Origin: Micractinium sp. NFX-FRZ
Taxonomy: Eukaryota; Chlorophyta; Trebouxiophyceae; Chlorellales; Chlorellaceae
Direction of reading: 5' to 3'
Length of the DNA stretch: 56,991 bases
Assembly: GCA_029339195.1 (NCBI GenBank)
Contig: JAPTJF010000409.1
Span: 1 to 56,991 of the forward strand
Shown: in pieces, positions 1-9,538 of the stretch
Numbering within the stretch: the first letter of the stretch is position 1
Layout: each line of letters begins with the position of its first letter
Translations under genes and position numbers: made by a program
Notes under the pieces: model-generated
The model's input: only the letters and a program-made list of their open reading frames with translations
What the model was told of the DNA's origin: nothing
Database searches by the model: none

Positions 1-414
1 ACAGCCACGCATACAATTCACAGCAGCAAGTCAGCCAGGGTACACAAAACACCTGGGCCGCTGTTTTGTAGCCACAAGAGGTGCTGCAGCAGGCGCTGCC
101 AGGTGGGTGTGCATGGGGTGGAGTGCAGGCGCGAGCAGACGCGGAGGGCGGCAGGTGGCGGGTGCAGGGGAGGTGGCAGGCCCTGGGGACCTTGCAGTGC
201 TAGCGCAGAGCCAGCTGGGCTGGCAGGCGGGCCGGCTGCATGGCAGCGCCTCTCACGCTGCGCTGCACGCCCCGTCACGCCGCAGTTGGCGCGGCACCCG
301 GCGGGCACTGCCGCCCATGATGGCCTGCTGGCGTGCCCCCTCGCCTCCCGGCCGCTGCCCGCCAGCGCAGCCATCGCCCCACCACTGCCTCCCTCCCCTC
401 AACCGCCTGTGCAG
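1..414 (+). other. Probable intron of the F420-dependent oxidoreductase-like gene
   Basis: No exon is recognised here. The stretch ends in a pyrimidine-rich tract and a TGCAG acceptor at 410-414, directly before the first recognisable coding exon. The preceding part of the protein (Rossmann fold) is expected further upstream, outside the window or in an exon too short to recognise. Confidence 0.5.
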
Positions 415-752
415 AGAGCTTCGTCTTCAAGGCGTTCAACACCGTGCCTGTAGAGAACATGGAGGCCCCAGATGGCTCACTGATAACGGGAGAGCGGCTG
501 GGGCTGCTGTTTGCGGGGGCAGCCGAGCTGCAGGAGCAGGTGGGAGAGTTGGTGGCCGCTGTGGGCTTCACGCCACACTACGTAGGCCACGTGCGCTACG
601 CCCGAAACCTGGAGGCCCTAGCTGAGCTGGTGATACACCTGGGTGGAGGCATGGGGGGCGTGGACTGGGCGGAGGCTGACGGCACACGGCGCTTCCACTT
701 CCAGCCGCTGCGGAGGGGGCAAGGCGCCGGGGGAGGCGGCGGCAGGGGGTGA
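415..752 (+). CDS. NADP oxidoreductase, coenzyme F420-dependent-like (C-terminal exon, partial)
   Basis: This is the terminal exon of a gene that begins outside the window. The frame reads in from the acceptor at 413-414 and stops at TGA 750-752. The peptide opens with FVFKAFNTVPVENM and continues through a segment resembling VGFTPHYVGHVRYARNLEAL. This matches the C-terminal half of the COG2085 / F420-dependent NADP reductase-like family (VKAFNT motif, then the helix that packs on the Rossmann fold). The N-terminal NADP-binding part is missing, so cofactor and substrate cannot be assigned. The tail is glycine- and arginine-rich and probably not conserved. A TGTAA signal follows about 100 bases after the stop. 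What I see is the motif; the family assignment is from memory of the family. Confidence 0.68.
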
Positions 753-849
753 TAATGATGATGGGGTGGGCCGGCCAGGGTGGGTAGCCATCTCTGATGC
801 AATGCCTATGTATGTATGCATGTATGTGCCACTGAGAGGCATGTGGCAT

Positions 850-854
850 TGTAA
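850..854 (+). terminator. Polyadenylation signal TGTAA
   Basis: TGTAA lies 98 bases after the stop at 752. TGTAA is the usual polyadenylation signal of chlorophyte nuclear genes. Confidence 0.55.
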
Positions 855-1653
855 CCTCGGTCTGAAGAAACACAGGTTGTGCAACCGTTCCAAACTTTCC
901 TGTACCCGTGCCCGGCTCAGCACGCATGACATGTATAGGTACATTGTATAGGCAGGTTGCCTATGCTGTGATGCTGGCCACCCGGTGGCATCAGCAACTG
1001 GGGCCGGTCACATGACACTGATGGTACACACTGCCTGTATGGAATGAACCGGCCCTGCATATGGGGGCCAGCCCAAGCGCTGCTCACGCTGTGCCGCTCA
1101 GGGCGGCAGCATGCCTGCCAAATGGCTTGCTAATCCCGCGGCGCATGCACCTCGCGTCTTGCTATTCCTTCAAACCTGGCGTCCTCTGCTGCAAGTGCAA
1201 TCAACCACTGGAAGAGCGATCCCCTTGACCGTCTGCCCAGCTTACTACACCCACGGACACCTCTTTACGGGTGCGTGTGAGGCTGTAATCCTGCGACCCT
1301 CCTGACCCCGCATTGCATCTGAATGTGCAACAGCAGCGCTGCAGGCAAGGGTGCGGTGATTGACTGTGCGCGATGAGCTTTTGCACCGTTGGGAGACGGC
1401 TCCGACATCGCACATTCGACCGCACGGGGACCAGGGGGCTCAAATAGCGCGATTTGGCAAAGGGGCCGCTCCCCTGCATGGCCGCCCAGCAACCCGCCCG
1501 CGCTGACGCCACCCGGCTGCGCCACTGCCCCGCTGCACTTTCCCCGGCCTTGCATTTCGCCTCGCCCCCCACCCTGCTGCAGCTCTCTCTGCACCACCCC
1601 ATCCGCCTAAACGCCTAAGTCGCACATAGCACAGAAACCAACAAATCTTCGAG
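855..1653. other. Intergenic region
   Basis: No gene is supported. The short open frames lack splice context and family resemblance. The last part, from about 1600, is the presumed promoter and 5' UTR of the 76-residue gene; no TATA box is recognisable. Confidence 0.5.
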
Positions 1654-2746
1654 ATGGACCCAGACCTGATGGGCAAGGACGCCGGCGAGGTCGGCTCCCC
1701 CGTGGACCATTGCTTGAGCGCGCCTGCTGCGTGCACCGAGGGCATGGTGAGCCTGCCAGCCAGCACTGGGTTTGCCCTGGATAATTGCCATGGCACCCAG
1801 GGTGCGTTGGAGCACCGGAGAGGGGTGCAATGCAGTGCCACGGCAGCAGGTGTTGCGGAGGGGAAGGGCACCGCCTAGCAGGCGGGGTGGGATACCCCCC
1901 AGCTTCCACCGCCTGCACCCAGCACGCTCCCCATTTGCTGTCCCCTCCCTCCCTCCCTACCACCCCTGCCCTGCATCCGTACAGTGAGGGATGACACACC
2001 GTCAACCACCCGCAGAACAATAGAATGCAGGTGCCTGGACAGACCACCCACATGCTCTGCCCTTCCTTCCCCTCAACCCTCTCTTCTGACCTGCAGCCTT
2101 ATGGCGAGGAGCGGCTGGAGGCTGAGGATCACGGCACCCTGCAAAAGGGCAACACAGAGCACATCCTGGCAGGTGGGGAGGCAGGGAGGGGAGGGGGAGG
2201 GGGAGGCAGGATGAGTAGGGAGCTGGCGGGAGGCAGGGATGGGGGGGAGGTGAGGGATTAGAGGGAAGGGGAGGCAGGGGGTCCTGCCGTTGCGCCCGCC
2301 GCTGGCAGTACCGCTGTGGCAGACCTGCGGCGTGGGCGGGGTCGGCATGGCCAGCCCTGCATGCGGCGTTGCCTCGCCGCCTAGCGCAGGCTTGCTCCTC
2401 AGGCTTGCTTTTTCGCCTTGTGCACGTGCTGCTGCAGGCACCCCCACCATCCCTCATGAAATCCTGCCAGCCCAGCGGGTGAGACGGCCGCCAAGGGTTG
2501 GGACTGGGCTTATAGAGAATTAGGGTTGGGGCAGCTTTAGGGCTCAGGCTGAGCTTTAGGGTTCAGGCCTGGCTAAAGGGTTGCCGTGCATTCGGGGGCG
2601 TTGGTGCTGGCCTCGGGCCTGTTTGGGCCGCCCGCCTGCCGGCTGCACTGCAACGAGCCCCCTCCTGCACATGTGCAGCCACCTCATCCACTCCCCACCG
2701 CTCTTGGGCTCTGCCTGACGTGCAGGCGACGGAGGACGCTGACTGA
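1654..2746 (+). CDS. Small conserved-looking hypothetical protein (76 aa, four exons)
   Basis: Proposed exons are 1654-1746, 2097-2172, 2438-2478 and 2726-2746. All donors are GT and all acceptors CAG. Phases join cleanly (31 codons, then a split Gly codon, then phase 0), giving 76 residues. The start ATG follows an AT-richer leader. The product is hydrophilic and acidic, with a PYGEERLEAEDHGTLQ stretch in exon 2 and TPTIPHEILPAQ in exon 3, and ends in ATEDAD. I see no signal peptide, membrane segment or catalytic motif and do not recognise a family. Four consecutive short exons that keep one frame argue for a real gene, but 231 coding bases leave room for chance. Intron 3 carries telomere-like motifs. 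Confidence 0.5.
2523..2583 (+). repeat. Degenerate telomere-like TTTAGGG repeats
   Basis: Within about 60 bases there are two TTTAGGG, one TTAGGG and variants such as TAAAGGG, separated by short GC-rich spacers, inside intron 3 of the small gene. TTTAGGG is the plant- and Chlorella-type telomere unit. The copies are dispersed rather than a perfect array. Confidence 0.5.
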
Positions 2747-3485
2747 GTGCGGCCGGCGAGCACTGCTTTCACCACTGTACACACTTGGGGCCCAGGCGTG
2801 CCACAAGAGAGGATTACCACTGATCATGCCCAGCGCATGCCTGCTGGCTGCTATTTTCCATCTGTTCCCCGGGGCTGCTCCTCGTAGCCCCAAGTTTTTC
2901 CTGCCCCCCTCATCACATCACACCAAAAGAGTAGTTGCTTTCATCATCATTCACCACTTTTTTCCCTGTCTTCTTCCCCCGGTTCTGCCAAGTGAGCTGG
3001 CATCAGAAAGGTGTGACTTCAAAGACCCGCAACGAGTCGAGTCCCCCACCGTTCTCACCCCCTTCGAGTACGTGAAGCAGGGTCCTTGCACTGGTTCTCG
3101 CTCAAACCGCAACAAAGTGCCACCACAGCTGTCCACGTGGAAGGCGACAGCATTGAGCAGAAGGGGGATGGAGTGCTGCCGCCCCACACGCCTCCATGCA
3201 TGCCACGCGTGCTCGCTTGCACGGTTTGGAACGTGTTTCCAAGGCACTTGGGCAGCCCTGCATCATTCTTTATGTTTGAAGGATATGTGTGGGCATTGGA
3301 AAGGCTGCAGGGAGGTGGAACCTGTTGGGTTGCACACAATTTACTCCAACAATGGGAGACGGCGGCGAGCCGTGCGCACGCGTGCTGGCGCCACATGGCG
3401 GATGGCAGGATAACCCAATGCTGGGACATGGCTTTGTGAGCTCCGACAACTGCATCTGTGACTTCAGCATTCTCACAAGATTACG
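2747..3485. other. 3' flank and intergenic region
   Basis: Contains the presumed 3' UTR of the 76-residue gene and the upstream region of the epimerase gene. It is less GC-rich around 2880-3000. A long open frame crosses it but lacks coding character. Confidence 0.4.
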
Positions 3486-6262
3486 ATGCAGGCGCGGGCA
3501 GCCTGCGGAGTTACCGCAGCAGTGCAGGTGGCAGCGAGCTCGCGGTCGGTTGCGCGCCCCGCTTTCCGGCCCTCCCGTCACGCTCCACGCACAGATCGCA
3601 GCGCCTCAGCGTCCCTCGCTGCTCAGCAGGCCCGCGCGCAGAGCGGGATGGAGCGTGTGGTGGCGGCAGGGGCTGCCGCCGCCAACGGCGCGGGCGCCTC
3701 TGGCAACCGCCTGCTCATTGTGGGGCCCGGAGTGCTGGGCAGCTACCTGGGCAAGATGTGGGTGGACGCCAACGGCGCTGGCAGCGTGGTGGGGCAGACC
3801 AACAGCACCACCAACCACGCCAAGTGAGCTGCCGTGTGCGAGCGTGCGGGGGTGCCGGGAGCTGGGTGCGGAGCGACGTGCCTGCCTGGCACAACAACCT
3901 GGTCACCCCTGGAGTCAGCACGTGTGGCACCATCACATTGAACCAACATCCAAAGCAGGCAAACATGCACAGTGACAGCACATCCATTCGTTCAGTCAAA
4001 ACAAGCACACTACCCACGCCCGCCAGCCACCATTGCTGCTCCTTGCCTCCTCAGTGCCTCCACGCGCACACAACCCGGGCCCTCTTCCCGCCCCTGCCCC
4101 GCTGCCCCCGCCCCCGCAGGCTGCAGGTGCTGGGCATCACGCCGCGCACCAAGGAGGGCGCCGCCGCCGGCGGCACCTTCCCATTCGTCCTCTTTGCGGC
4201 CCCGCCCTCTGGCAGCGCCGACTACCTGGCTGAGATCAGGGCGGCTGCCGACCTGTGGGACGGCACCGGCGCCTTTGTCTTCACCTCCTCAGCGGCTGTG
4301 TACACCGTGGAGGATGGATCGGGTGAGCCGCTGTGCCTGCTGTGCTGTCGTGCCCCTCACTGGCTCGCTCCCTCCCATGCGGCGGGGCTGTCAGGCTACT
4401 GCTGTGCTGTGCCTCTTGCGCCCTCCCATCTCCCCAGAGATGAAGCGCTGTGACCTCCCCCCTCTCCCGTGGCTGCATTGCTAGCATCCGGGCTCACAGC
4501 ATGGGTGTGCGTGTGTCAAGGGGGGGCAGTTCGGGGCAGGTGCATTGGTAGTGCGGGGCAACGATGCAGGGTCATGCGCTGGGGCCCTGGCGTGCCTGAT
4601 TGGTCACCCCTGCGGGTGCGGTACCCCAGCGGGCCCTAGTTCTGCCTGCACTTTGCCGGGCATAGACCACCTGCCTGCCTGCCTGCCTGCAGGCGTAGGC
4701 GCGTGTTGTTCTCCCGTGCCCCTGCCCTATGCCACTCGCCGCCTTCTTCCTGCTGCCTACCTTGTTACTGGGCCTCCCTTGCCAGCCCTCCCCGGCTAGT
4801 TCTCCTTGCTTGCCCTGTCCTTCCTGTCACCTCCCTAGCGCCATGCTCCGCCCCGTTCCTGCCACAGCCTGCGACGAGAGCGCCCCTACTGCCAAGATGG
4901 GCGACAACGAGCGCACCGACCGGCTGCTGGCAGCGGAGGCGGCGGTGCTGGAGGCGGGCGGCAATGTGGTGCGGCTGGTGGGGCTGTACCATGCACAGCG
5001 GTGAGTGGGATGTGAGGGGCGGGGGTTCTTTTTAGGACGCTACCATGTGCTTGTATGCTGTTGTATCTGTAAGTGCTCCACAAGCTGCAGCGGGTGGGGG
5101 TGGGGGTGAGGGCCAGGTCAAGGGTTTGTGAGGGTGGGGGCAGGTTGAGTTGCCGCTGCTGGGCCTCCTGGTGTGCTTAGTGGTGGGTCTATGGGGAAAA
5201 CATGCGAGGGAATAGTGGGCGGCCTGTATCATACAGGGGCCGCTGCTGGCCCACCCACCAGCTCTGCCCAAACTGCGTCCTCCCCCACCCCCTGTGCCTT
5301 CCACTTCCCCGCCCGCTCACCCGCCCCTGCCCTCCTTCCACCTCCGCCCTCTGTTGCCCCGCTTCATCTCTCACCCCCCGCCCCGCCCGCCCTCCCTCAC
5401 TCACCCCCGCCTCGCCTGCCCTCGCCCCTCCCTGCCTCCCACCCCACCCCCGCAGGGGCGCGCACACCTTCTTCCTGCGCCAGGGCGAGGTGCAGCGGTG
5501 GGGCGGGTACAGCGTGAACCTGATCCACTACGAGGACGCCGCCTCGCTGTGCCTGGCGGCGCTGCAGGGCAGGGGCAGCACGGACGGTGCGCCCTACCGG
5601 GGGCGCGTCTTCCTGGGATGCGACGGCACCCCCGTCACATTTGAGGTGGGGCAGGGCGGGGGAGGGAGCGGAGTGCGCTCACCCCGCGGAGGATGGCTGT
5701 GCTGCCCAGTCCCTGCTGCTCCCAACTGCACCTGCGCCCCTGGCCCGCTTGGCCGTGCACTTCAAACCAGAGCAGGCACCCTGCCGCCTGTGCAGGACTT
5801 GGTGGCTGCCACCCGGGCTGCGGTGCCTCGCAGGGCACTCGCTTGCCTGCACTCAGCCCACTGCCACACCACGTGCTGGTCTTACCCGTGCCTGCCCATG
5901 CGTGCAGGACGTAATGGCTGCCACCCACCCTGGACAGCGGGGCCTTCCAGCGCACACATGCCACGGTCGTAGCCCTGCCTCGGCTGTCATGTTGAAACAC
6001 AACCCTGCCCCCGCCCCGCTCCCCATGCGTGCAGGACATGATGGCTGCCACGCTGGACAGCGGCGCCTTCCAGGGCAGCGTGACGTTCACGGGCGCTGAG
6101 GGCCCCGTGAAGGGCAAGCGCATGAGCAACGGCGCCACGCGGGCGCAGCTGCAGTGGGAGCCCAAGTACCCCAGCTACGCCCAGTTCATGCGGGAGACGG
6201 GGGCCAAGGACTGGTACAGCGAGCAGGAGGCGGCCGCGGTGGCGGGGATGCCGCATGCGTAG
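3486..6262 (+). CDS. NAD(P)-binding epimerase/dehydratase-like protein, probably plastid-targeted
   Basis: Five exons: 3486-3823, 4120-4322, 4868-5000, 5456-5645 and 6035-6262. They give 363 residues with all GT-AG introns in phase. The first 70 residues are rich in Ala, Arg and Ser without acidic residues up to about 35, like a chloroplast transit peptide. A Rossmann GPGVLG loop follows at about 80-85. TSSAAVY in exon 2 matches the catalytic Ser region of extended short-chain dehydrogenases, and exon 4 carries NLIHYEDAA, the region where the family has its conserved Ile-His-Asp segment. It resembles the plant and cyanobacterial NAD-dependent epimerase group of unknown substrate. The downstream neighbour ends in a convergent orientation. 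Intron 4 holds two degenerate copies of the start of exon 5. Confidence 0.82.
5790..5957 (+). repeat. Two ghost copies of the exon 5 edge in epimerase intron 4
   Basis: Copies at about 5790-5822 and 5894-5957 repeat the acceptor plus first codons of exon 5 (real junction 6024-6085). Both keep GTGCAG followed by GAC and the GGCTGCCAC block. The second copy continues through the segment corresponding to GGACAGCGGCGCCTTCCAG. Both retain a usable-looking AG acceptor. Confidence 0.8.
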
Positions 6263-6326
6263 GGGGCGGGGCGGCACGGCACGTGCACCTACCTAGCTGT
6301 TGCGCCCTGCAAGCGGCACTTAATCC

Positions 6327-6331
6327 TGTAA
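6327..6331 (+). terminator. Polyadenylation signal TGTAA of the epimerase gene
   Basis: TGTAA lies 65 bases after the epimerase stop and 60 bases before the opposite-strand signal at 6391-6395, so the two 3' ends probably meet or overlap. Confidence 0.55.
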
Positions 6332-6960
6332 CTAGCCAGTACCTGAGACCCCAGCCCAGGGAAGTGCCGGCAGCAGAGAGGCACAGGAGGTTACAACGAG
6401 GGGCGGCTTGTGCAGCTGCCCAGGCCTGGGTGGGAGAAGGCAGCAGAAAGGAAAGGCAGGCGGGGAGAGGGAGAGAAAGGGCAGAGGGGGTAAAGTGGCG
6501 GCGCAGTGGTTGTTGAGCAGCAGCTACAAAATGGGCGAGGAGGCCCTCAGGTAAAGCATGAAACTAGGGGAGCAGGTGTGTGCAGCAGGGCACGGTTGCA
6601 GGCGTCGGTTGTCACGACCAGCGTCAACCTCTTCACAAAGAACAAGGGGGTGGGGAGTGAGGCGAGGGGGAGCCAGCAAAGCAGAGCTGCATGTCGTCTT
6701 GCGCCGCGCACGGCAGGCGGTGGGCGTGCACTTGGCCAATGCGATGTAGGGCACAGGCGGGGGGCATCAGCAGTTTAGGCAGAGGGGGGTGGGCAGGGAG
6801 GCGCGGGGTGGAGAAACAGTCGTCAATCGATTGAGGTCAGGACATGATGGCAAGGGCTCTGATTGGGTTTGAGCTTGAGTAGCGAAGTGGTCATGCGGTT
6901 GTTAGTTGAGGCGAAAAAGGGCGGGAAGGTGCTGGTGCGGCACCCACCCTTGTTGTGGTA
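6332..6960. other. Convergent 3' flanks
   Basis: Presumed 3' UTR of the glutamine-rich minus-strand gene (stop at 6961-6963) with a minus-strand TGTAA at 6391-6395. Purine-rich on the plus strand. No further gene seen. Confidence 0.45.
6391..6395 (-). terminator. Polyadenylation signal TGTAA (minus strand)
   Basis: TTACA on the plus strand, 566 bases beyond the stop of the glutamine-rich gene. It is the nearest TGTAA in that direction that I found. Confidence 0.4.
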
Positions 6961-7409
6961 TCAATACATGGCCTGCTGCTGCTGCTGGGCTCGCTGCTGC
7001 TGCTGCTGCTCCTGCGCCTGTTGCAGCAGTGCCTGCTCTGCTGCCTGCGCCGCCGCGTGCTGCTGCCGCTCCAGCCGCCCCTCAATCGCCTTGTCCAGCA
7101 GCGTCAGCAGGGCTGCCGCCGTGTCGCCCTGCTTGGCGGTGAGTGCAGCCGCTGCAATCTGCGCCTCTGCCGGGAAGTCTTGCGGTGTGGCGGGCACCGT
7201 GTTGGGCGCTACCAGCTCATTTGCCTCGTCCAGCAGCATGTCGGTGGCACCGGTGCCGCGGAAGGCCGCGATTTTGGGGGACACTGTGCGCAGCATGCTG
7301 GGGGTGCTGAGCGGCAGCATACTGCCGGGTGAAGCATCAAACGCCGGCGGTGCCAGCCCTGTGGCTGTCCCCTGCTGCTGCTGCTGCTGCTGCTGCTCCC
7401 CTTGCGAGC

Positions 7410-7459
<50 letters not shown>

Positions 7460-9243
7460 AGCTGCTGCTGCTGCACATGGAGCGGTACGGCCCCCACACC
7501 CGCCTGCTGCCGCTGCTGCAGCGCTGCTGGCGGCTGCACGCGCTGGTCGCTGGGCGGGCTGTCCTCCTCCACGTTCTGCAGCAGCCGCATGCCAATGGCT
7601 TCCTGCTGCGCGCCGATTGTTTGGTGCTGGTTGAACACAAAGTCCTCGCGCCGCACTTTCAGCATGCCCAGCAGCTGCTTGATGGTGCGGTTCTCGTCCA
7701 TCACATCGTTCACCGCCGACACCACGCCCTGCAGCAGGCAGGCAGGCAGGCGCAGGCAGGCAGGGTGGGAGCACGTCAGGTTGAGATGCATGCGTGGCTG
7801 ACTGAGAGCAAAGCTGCTGCTGCAACTACATTCCTGGCAACAGACCGTGTGAACCCCGGCCCCATTGTGCGACCAACAGGATTTGGCATCTGTCAACACC
7901 GGTGTACCGCCGCAAATGCCATCCACTCATCCCAGCACGCCTCGTGGTGCCCATCAGTCCACCTCATGCCAAACGCTTCAGAAAAGGCGCCATGGATGCA
8001 CACCCCTGGCCTTGACCCACCTGCAGCTGCTGCTCCATGGCCGCGTTTTGGTCGCGCAGCCGAGCGTAAGCGTCTTCCAGCGCCGCCATATGCTCGCTGT
8101 CCTGCTGCAGGTACTCCCGCTCTGCCCGCTCCCGCTCCCGGTCATCAGCGATGCTGAGGTAGGCCAGGTCGGGGTCGCCTTCCAGCCCAGGAGAGCGGGG
8201 GGTGCCTGCCCGGGGGGCGGCGCCCAGGCTGACGCCGGCGGCAGTGCCCGCGGGGCTGGGCCGGCCGCTGGTGGAGGGTGCGTGCTGCGCTGCTTGCGGG
8301 AACGCAGACATCGGGATGGGCAACAGCTGTGCTCCAGGGCTTTCGCAGGCGCTGATCAGTCTGCATGGGAGCGTAGGTGGATGAGCATGGGTGCATCGCA
8401 GGCCGGCTGTGCGGGAGCGTGCGTACTGTAGAGTATGCACTCCGCCGGGAGGGCGGTACCATGACAGCCCGAGCAGCTGCAGTCCACACCACACAGCACA
8501 GGATGTGCATGCAAGGCGCGGCACACCAGCAAGCCCACCCCCACGTACCTGTGCCGCCCCTCTGCTGCTGCGGCGGCGGGCGTCCGCGTCGGACGCTGCA
8601 CCCACATGCCCGGCGAGAAGAGCGTGGGGGCTGAGGCCGCATTTTCCACCAACATGTCCTCATCCACCTCAATTGTCAGGCTGCCCCCTGCCGTGGCAGC
8701 TGCCATAGTGGCCTGGGTCTGGCCTGCACAACAAAGGAGGCAAGGTTGACCACAGGGGCGCGCGGGTGGTCAGCCCGGGTGCCGCCGCTACAGAAGCTGG
8801 CGCAGGCTGTCGGTGTGAGGGGGCTGAGCCGCCGGTCGCGCTGCAGCCGCCCCAGCCACTCAGGCATGTCACACGGCGCGGTCAAGAGCTCGCGCCCCAG
8901 TAGGGAGCGCCCCCTGGCCCCAGCCGCGTTGTCAGCGAGGGTTGAATTGAGCTGAGCATAGCGCTCGCAGAAAAGCTCTCCGTCGGCAAGCACCTGCACT
9001 TTGATCGGCTGCAGGGAAGGCGGCTGGCTGCCAGGGGGTCCACGGCCACGGGAGGTGCAGGCGAACGAGGAGGGCTGGTGAGGGTCTCGGGACAGCTGTT
9101 CGCCGTCTCAACGCAATATTTGGGAACACGCTGGGGAGCCTGGGGGCGGCGGGAGGCCGCAGAACTCTGGCCTTTCCACCGCCAAAGGGGGCTTCTTCAA
9201 TTTTCGGCATCAGTGGCTTCAAGCGGACGACCTCCTGCTGCAT
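6961..9243 (-). CDS. Glutamine-rich coiled-coil protein, function unknown
   Basis: Exons, in order of transcription: 9243-9166 (uncertain), 9008-8792, 8723-8549, 8360-8021 and 7728-6961, giving about 525 residues. Exons 2 to 5 are linked by good GT-AG sites with matching phases. The first exon and its donor are a best guess, since other phase-0 donors exist. The protein has no recognisable domain. It shows a charged coiled coil (DDRERERAEREYLQQDSEH) before intron 4, a helical segment NQHQTIGAQQEAIGMRLLQ early in exon 5, and long polyglutamine runs (about 16 and 8 Gln), then a Gln/Ala-rich helical tail. Such composition is common in nuclear or RNA-associated scaffolds, but no role can be assigned. 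It shares a 295-base divergent upstream region with the STN8-like kinase. Confidence 0.65.
7369..7473 (-). repeat. CAG/CTG trinucleotide repeats encoding polyglutamine
   Basis: Two nearly pure CTG tracts on the plus strand (CAG on the coding strand), split by a short unique segment. They lie in frame in the last exon of the coiled-coil gene. Confidence 0.85.
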
Positions 9244-9538
9244 TCCAACATCGGAAGCTTATCTTCATTTTGGCGTGCGCACCGTCCATTTTTGGCGCGT
9301 CCCAGCTGCGGCTGCCCAGCCCCGACACACCGATGTTGCTTGGAGGGGCGGGGGTCAGGCTTAGGGCGCCTGTGTGCGTGCCTAGGCACACCACAACACG
9401 CGTCAGAGGCGCCGCAAGCCAACGAGTAAGCGCATGGGGCTGTTGGGTTGTAGAGTGCTCGAGCCGCTGCCTCCCCTTTGAACGTGAGGGGCACTGGCGG
9501 CCCTTGGGCCATCGCCCGTAAACATTCTTGCCTGCACA
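9244..9538. promoter_or_regulatory. Divergent promoter region between coiled-coil gene and STN8-like kinase
   Basis: Only 295 bases separate the two proposed start codons, so both promoters must lie here or overlap the 5' UTRs. No canonical TATA box is seen. Confidence 0.5.

Noticed and set aside
2586..3413. 275-codon plus-strand open frame
   Set aside because: It covers the last intron and exon of the small gene and intergenic sequence, shows no domain or coherent composition, and has no splice context.
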